Source: Cristatella mucedo
Taxonomy: Eukaryota > Bryozoa > Phylactolaemata > Cristatellidae
Assembly (NCBI GenBank): GCA_009760855.2
Contig: WPIO01000013.1
Span: 4,420,001-4,430,000 of the forward strand
Direction of reading: 5' to 3'
Length of the DNA: 10,000 bases
The notes beneath the pieces were generated by a model, which had not been told where the DNA came from, ran no database searches, and saw only the letters and a list, made by a program, of their open reading frames with translations. Of this stretch, positions 8,500-10,000 are shown piece after piece (positions within the stretch are counted from its first letter, which is position 1; each line of letters starts with the position of its first letter). Both the position numbers and the translations under genes were made by a program.

Positions 8500-8772
8500 G
8501 CTAACACACCTATCTAGGACAGCATTTAGTGGGTCCCTGTGATTCGTCCTTGACGTGCTTATGCGTGCTGACGCTGTACACGCTGCCACTAAACATATTT
8601 GCATGCTGACCCTGTGCATGTCAGCCCTAACCATGTTATTCATTTTGTTTGTTTTTCAAGCATGATTTTACTTACCATTCAATTGCATTTGACTTTGCAG
8701 CAAATGTAAAGCGCCTAGAAAGAGATTAAGTTCTCTAAGGGCGCTTTATCAAGTGCATTATTATTATTATTC
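8500..8772 (+). mobile_element. LINE copy C, 3' end
   Basis: The copy starts within the last codons of the [19 protein letters not shown] followed by TGA at 8539-8541. It then has the full 3' UTR, the terminal hairpin (8708-8747) and an (ATT)n tail ending near 8772. It matches copies A and B throughout, with scattered substitutions. It is strongly 5'-truncated, which is typical of target-primed reverse transcription. It lies about 475 bases upstream of the SCPx start codon. No convincing target-site duplication was found. Confidence 0.88.
8708..8747 (+). other. LINE 3'-terminal hairpin
   Basis: AAAGCGCC (8708-8715) pairs perfectly with GGCGCTTT (8740-8747). An inner AGAGA/TCTCT pairing closes a six-base loop, with unpaired bases between the two stems. 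The same structure precedes the ATT-rich tail in copies A and B (A with a few mismatches) and in weaker form in D. CR1/L2-type LINEs are known to need a conserved 3' sequence or structure for recognition by their reverse transcriptase; this is the natural candidate. Confidence 0.75.
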
Positions 8773-8959
8773 TAATAACTAACTGGCTAGCAGCAGCTCA
8801 TGCTCAGCACTAACACTAACCGACCGGCAAGCCGTCGCCACGAGGAGAACGACTGCGGTCGGGCAAAAGCCTTATCTAGTAGTCAGATCTTTATTTAGAG
8901 AAAAATCTCTCTCATACATAATTATAAACCACGTTGCTCGTAAGCCTGTGCCTATCGCG
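8773..8959. other. short unique spacer
   Basis: Nothing recognised between LINE copy C and the CpG-rich region. Confidence 0.5.
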
Positions 8960-10000
8960 GCTTTTTCATGAGCGGCTCAGTTATAATTCAGCGGCGAAGC
9001 TCAGAGTTCGCAATCGAGGTTCGGCTGTCAAGCTCGCAGTCCATAATCGCGGACAGTGCAGCGGCAACGGAACGCTGCATGCCTGAGCAAGGGAAATGCG
9101 CGGCTGCGTACCCCGCTAACTTTTCTTCTCTTGATCTCAACGGTTCTGTATTGCGGACATTTTTCTTGCAGAGAGGTCGCGATTTACGACTGTCGCAACG
9201 ACACTAGCACTCGCGAGCGTTAGTGAAACGGCGGCGTGCTAAATCGGTCAGACTGAGTCGGCTGATTTTCGCTATTCGCGGTTCCTGAACTGCAAAGGCT
9301 AGGAATCGCGTGTGCAATATTTTATGGGCCAGTCGGAATAAAAGCAGAAGCCATTTACTAGGCAGTTAGCTGTGCTCTGCGAGCGGGCCTTTGCATTCGA
9401 GCTGAGTTGTGCTCTAGGCACACTTTGAGTCATTCGAGAGTTGCGATACGCCATGGCCGCTGGCTGTTGAAAGCCCGTAACCCACTGGCGCTGTCAAATA
9501 GACTTCTCTACGCCATTGGTGCGGACTGTCGGGCTAGGGTCAAGGGCGCTCTTCGTCGCTGGCTTGATGCTCCGCTGATGTCAGCAGGCCCGCGTGCATC
9601 GGCGCTGCGCCGTACGAGTCGCCAGCCGTGATTCCAAGGTTCGGGCCTTCCTCGGCATTCGTCGGCGCGCGTTGTCTGGTGCTAGCGCCGTTACGAGCGC
9701 AGCGTTAGCGGTCTAGTTCTGCTCGGACGCGGGCGCCGCTCACCGCAGTCCGTTTGTAACGCCGCGAACGGCAGCGTTCCGCGACTTAGAGTCTTCTGCC
9801 ATGTGACGCGGCTCGCCGAAGCGCAGCAACTCGCTTTTAGCGTATTTTCGGGGACGCGGATATATCTGGGAAGTAGGGGCAGGACCAGGAGAACCAGGAG
9901 ATAAGAAGGACGCAACGTGAAAGCTGGTGGGTCGGGGCAAAGCGGCCGCGTGCTGGCTGGCGCGCGGCAAGCCGACGGAGATTACGCGCGTACGTCCGCC
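8960..10000. promoter_or_regulatory. CpG-rich region, possible promoter island
   Basis: CpG is frequent here and sparse in most of the window. For example, I count 10 CpG in 9661-9720 and 12 in 9721-9780, against one in 4561-4620. Open frames in the stretch lack family motifs, and the longer ones begin at non-ATG codons. It could be an island for SCPx itself (1-2 kb upstream), for a divergent gene to the right, or an undetected GC-rich exon. Confidence 0.4.

Noticed and set aside
9407-9631. Plus-strand frame in the CpG-rich region
   Set aside because: It starts at GTG, has no recognisable domain, and is of a length expected by chance in GC-rich DNA.
9691-9915. Minus-strand frame with a hydrophobic, signal-peptide-like start (YLLVLLVLPLLP)
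   Set aside because: It opens with TTG rather than ATG, the remainder is low-information Arg-rich sequence from CpG-rich DNA, and no family is recognisable.

Overview
The window looks like nuclear DNA of an animal, probably an invertebrate. It carries a protein gene split by GT-AG introns, copies of a CR1/L2-like non-LTR retrotransposon (LINE), a tRNA-derived SINE and long dinucleotide microsatellites. The species cannot be named from the sequence.

The one gene I can support lies on the minus strand. It encodes a sterol carrier protein X (SCPx/SCP2)-type 3-ketoacyl-CoA thiolase. Translation starts at 8025. Four coding exons (8025-7929, 7839-7615, 7183-6682, 5368-5219) join without a frame break into 324 codons plus two bases. 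The joined product has the N-terminal VVGVGMTKF block, the nucleophile motif with Cys83, and the HDCF motif. The last part of the thiolase fold and any SCP2 lipid-binding domain are not visible, so intron 4 probably runs off the left edge (more than 5.2 kb).

Layout from left to right. Positions 1-5218 are read as intron 4. They hold an AT-rich and Z-DNA-prone simple-repeat block (338-534), a cluster of CACGTG E-boxes (677-1844), a decayed LINE interrupted by a (TC)n microsatellite (2545-3095), a compact tRNA-derived SINE whose tail resembles the LINE 3' end (4262-4402), and a (CA)n plus (GA)n block (4741-5022). Positions 5219-8025 carry exons 4 to 1. Intron 3 contains a LINE copy into which the 3' end of a second copy of the same family has inserted in reverse orientation. 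Positions 8026-10000 are upstream: a region with no recognised gene, another LINE 3' end (8500-8772), and a CpG-rich stretch (about 8960-10000) that could be a promoter-type island.

The most interesting pattern outside the gene is the mobile-element set. Four LINE 3' ends share a hairpin and an ATT-rich tail, and one SINE appears to consist of a tRNA-length head joined directly to that tail. This is the arrangement expected of a SINE mobilised by its partner LINE. I found no evidence of a new defence, metabolic or CRISPR-like system.
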